The notes under the pieces: generated by a model
The model's database searches: none
The model's input: only the letters and a program-made list of their open reading frames with translations
Told to the model about the DNA's origin: nothing
Assembly: GCA_030670615.1 (NCBI GenBank)
Contig: DAOVBJ010000044.1
Coordinates: 1 to 7,286, forward strand
Direction of reading: 5' to 3'
Length of the DNA: 7,286 bases
DNA from: Candidatus Bathyarchaeota archaeon
Lineage (GTDB): Archaea > Thermoproteota > Bathyarchaeia > RBG-16-48-13 > GCA-020355125
Part shown: positions 5,959 through 7,286 of the stretch, in pieces
Position numbering within the stretch: position 1 is the stretch's first letter
Layout: each line of letters opens with the position of its first letter
Position numbers and translations under genes: made by a program

Positions 5959-5994
5959 AGGCGTTCTTCCGACTCTAAAGCCCCGAGAACGCTT
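5959..5994. terminator. inverted repeat, possible 3'-end hairpin
   Basis: AGGCGTTCT (5959-5967) pairs with AGAACGCTT (5986-5994), nine pairs with one G-T wobble and an 18-nt loop. It lies about 90 bp beyond the MetE-like stop codon and 340 bp beyond that of rpa, and is open to either strand. No T-run adjoins it. A 3'-end structure is one option; function is unknown. Confidence 0.25.
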
Positions 5995-6082
5995 CTTTGA
6001 AACGTCAAACTCTACTAATAAGCTACGGAAAACGTACAGGTAACAGCCTGAATTCTCTGCGGTTCACAACTAAATAGATATT

Positions 6083-7213
6083 TTAGCTATCCTTGGAATT
6101 CACGTCTTTTACCGCGAGGACGATTCGTCTGAGGCACTCCACTGCGGAGGAGTAGGTGGGGAAGCTTTGAAATCCGCATTCGGGTCCAGCGTAGAGAACT
6201 CGGTTTTCACCAAATCGATCGACGATTTTCTTCAGTCGCCCCGTCATAATTTCAACGCTTTCCAGAAAGTCCATGGGACTCCGTTGTTCTTTTCGGATAG
6301 CGGTCCACATCTCGCCGACTTGTGCGTTGAGGGCGGCCTCGTCCGTTATCCCGTTTTTTTGGATGGCGTTTCTGATGAGAGTGTCGAACCTTGTGGTGGC
6401 GATGCTGGCTTTGAGAAATTTATCCTTCCCCTCTAGAAGCGTTCGGGTGCGTTGGGTGGTGTATAGGGAGTCGTTCACGTGGGATTCGACGACATCTAGA
6501 GACTTTACCTGCCAATAGAGTTGATTTGACGTATTGTGAAGGTGCATGCATGACTGAACACCCTTCGACTTGGCTGTGTAACAGATCTGTTCCCACGCCC
6601 GCAACAATTCGTCTCTCCCCTCAGAACCCTGATCGAGCATTGGGTCGTCTAAGAAGCCGAAGACCGGTTCGTCCACGGCCACAAGCACCACGCCTCCAAA
6701 GCGATTACTGAAGACGTTGCTCTCAAGGATCTTCGAAACCACAGTACCCAAGTGAGAAAAGAGCTGACTTCCTTTCCGAGCGAAGAGGCTGGAGAGGGTG
6801 TACGGCCCGGTCACACACAGTTTGATCCGTATTGGTTTGCCAGCTTCCTCGCTGATCTCCCTGCTTTTTTCTTTGAGGACGCTGACTTCGGGGATCAGAA
6901 GGCCGTCCTGGCGAATGACTGGACGGCCATTCACCACATACCCTTGCCCCGTTTTTTCGATGCCCGTAATGGCTTTCAAGAACATCTTATTCATGTCCCT
7001 GAACTGGGGGTAATTCGGGACGTCTATGCCCGCCCTAACCTTGTCGAGGAAACTCTCTTTAACGCTGCTCTCGAAATACTGTTTATCGCTGGCATATTTA
7101 GCAGGGTGGAGGGCTTCCATGAAGGACGTTACCTTGACTCCCCTTAGAAATGTATCCCAATCTCCGGTGAAGGGGAGACTTCCCACATCATAGGTTCGAA
7201 TCATGACGAACAC
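6083..7213 (-). CDS. metE: MetE-like cobalamin-independent methionine synthase core domain
   Basis: This 376-residue protein matches the C-terminal catalytic barrel of cobalamin-independent methionine synthase, as in the short core MetE proteins of archaea. It lacks the N-terminal folate-binding half of long bacterial MetE. Core enzymes methylate homocysteine, and studied archaeal ones can take the methyl group from methylcobalamin or a corrinoid protein. Motifs are YDVGSLPF (8-15), VTGPYTLSS (134-142), VDEPVFG (180-186), MHLHN (223-227), VESHVND (242-248) and GPECGFQS (343-350). By position the zinc ligands should be His224, residue 226, Glu243 and Cys346; residue 226 is His instead of the usual Cys. 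Thus the methyl-transfer fold is clear but the substrate is less so. GTG 7213 is chosen because AGGTGA (7222-7217) is well spaced for it; ATG 7204, three codons in, is the alternative. The gene is transcribed alone here. Confidence 0.78.
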   Translation of the reverse strand: MFVMIRTYDVGSLPFTGDWDTFLRGVKVTSFMEALHPAKYASDKQYFESSVKESFLDKVRAGIDVPNYPQFRDMNKMFLKAITGIEKTGQGYVVNGRPVIRQDGLLIPEVSVLKEKSREISEEAGKPIRIKLCVTGPYTLSSLFARKGSQLFSHLGTVVSKILESNVFSNRFGGVVLVAVDEPVFGFLDDPMLDQGSEGRDELLRAWEQICYTAKSKGVQSCMHLHNTSNQLYWQVKSLDVVESHVNDSLYTTQRTRTLLEGKDKFLKASIATTRFDTLIRNAIQKNGITDEAALNAQVGEMWTAIRKEQRSPMDFLESVEIMTGRLKKIVDRFGENRVLYAGPECGFQSFPTYSSAVECLRRIVLAVKDVNSKDS

Positions 7214-7264
7214 ACTTCACCTAATCTGCTATGGTGCCCTCTTACTGTAGAGGTAGGCGAAGTC

Positions 7265-7276
7265 AAAAATAAAAAG
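7265..7276 (-). promoter_or_regulatory. promoter of the MetE-like gene
   Basis: The minus strand reads CTTTTTATTTTT, an AT-rich TATA-like element. A start about 25 nt downstream would fall near 7245 and give a short leader of about 30-40 nt carrying the AGGTGA SD (7222-7217). It is close to the window edge, so upstream operator sites cannot be seen. Confidence 0.4.
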
Positions 7277-7286
7277 ATGGTGGCTT

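Larger units (their letters stand above)
5621..6082. other. 462-bp convergent intergenic region
   Basis: This lies between the stop codons of rpa (plus strand) and the MetE-like gene (minus strand). It contains the duplicated segment, the two-tier hairpin at 5756-5818 and a second inverted repeat at 5959-5994. The only open frame of note (5671-5853, plus) is 60 codons, lacks an SD and runs through the repeat, so it is not called. No long T-run, tRNA or transposon end was seen. Confidence 0.6.

Noticed and set aside
5621..6082. C/D-box or H/ACA guide RNA in the spacer
   Set aside because: No RUGAUGA/CUGA pair on either strand and no hairpin-hinge-hairpin-ACA order was found.
6752..7147. 131-codon plus-strand frame inside the MetE-like gene
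   Set aside because: Antisense to conserved MetE motifs and with no start signal.

Overview
The window looks archaeal, most likely from an uncultured TACK/Thermoproteota lineage such as Bathyarchaeia; the lineage is an inference. The evidence is an archaeal replication protein A with tandem OB folds and a C4 zinc finger, a short core-type MetE homologue, a PRC-barrel/zinc-ribbon protein, TATA-like elements about 25 bp upstream of starts (leaderless style), and TTG or GTG starts preceded by purine-rich Shine-Dalgarno (SD) sequences. Six protein genes are supported. No tRNA, rRNA, CRISPR array or insertion sequence was seen.

Layout. 1-291: non-coding leader with several inverted repeats, ending in a hairpin just before a strong SD. 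292-2310 (+): a two-gene operon, a class V aminotransferase followed 12 bp later by a short, ACT-less SerA-type dehydrogenase. It most likely makes phosphoserine from 3-phosphoglycerate. 2311-2523: convergent spacer, with a hairpin across the serA stop codon. 2524-3072 (-): unrecognised 182-residue protein. 3161-3553 (-): 130-residue PRC-barrel protein with a C-terminal zinc ribbon. 3554-3610: 57-bp divergent promoter. 3611-5620 (+): 669-residue RPA with five OB folds. 5621-6082: 462-bp convergent spacer with no convincing gene but with an imperfect duplicated segment and hairpins. 6083-7213 (-): MetE-like methyltransferase with an altered zinc-ligand motif.

How the genes relate. The aminotransferase and dehydrogenase are best read as one serine-synthesis unit. 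Serine is the usual source of one-carbon units, and MetE consumes methyl groups, so a metabolic link is possible, but MetE is separately transcribed on the other strand. The PRC-barrel gene and rpa share one divergent promoter region, which suggests linked expression of a small zinc-ribbon adaptor-like protein and the main single-stranded-DNA-binding protein. The 182-residue gene lies downstream of the PRC-barrel gene on the same strand (88-bp gap) and could be co-transcribed.

Points most worth a second look: the structured leader of the serine operon, the missing NAD-selecting Asp in SerA, the PRC-barrel/rpa pairing, the duplicated structured element after rpa, and the HxH in place of HxC in the MetE-like protein. 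No clearly new multi-gene system is evident.
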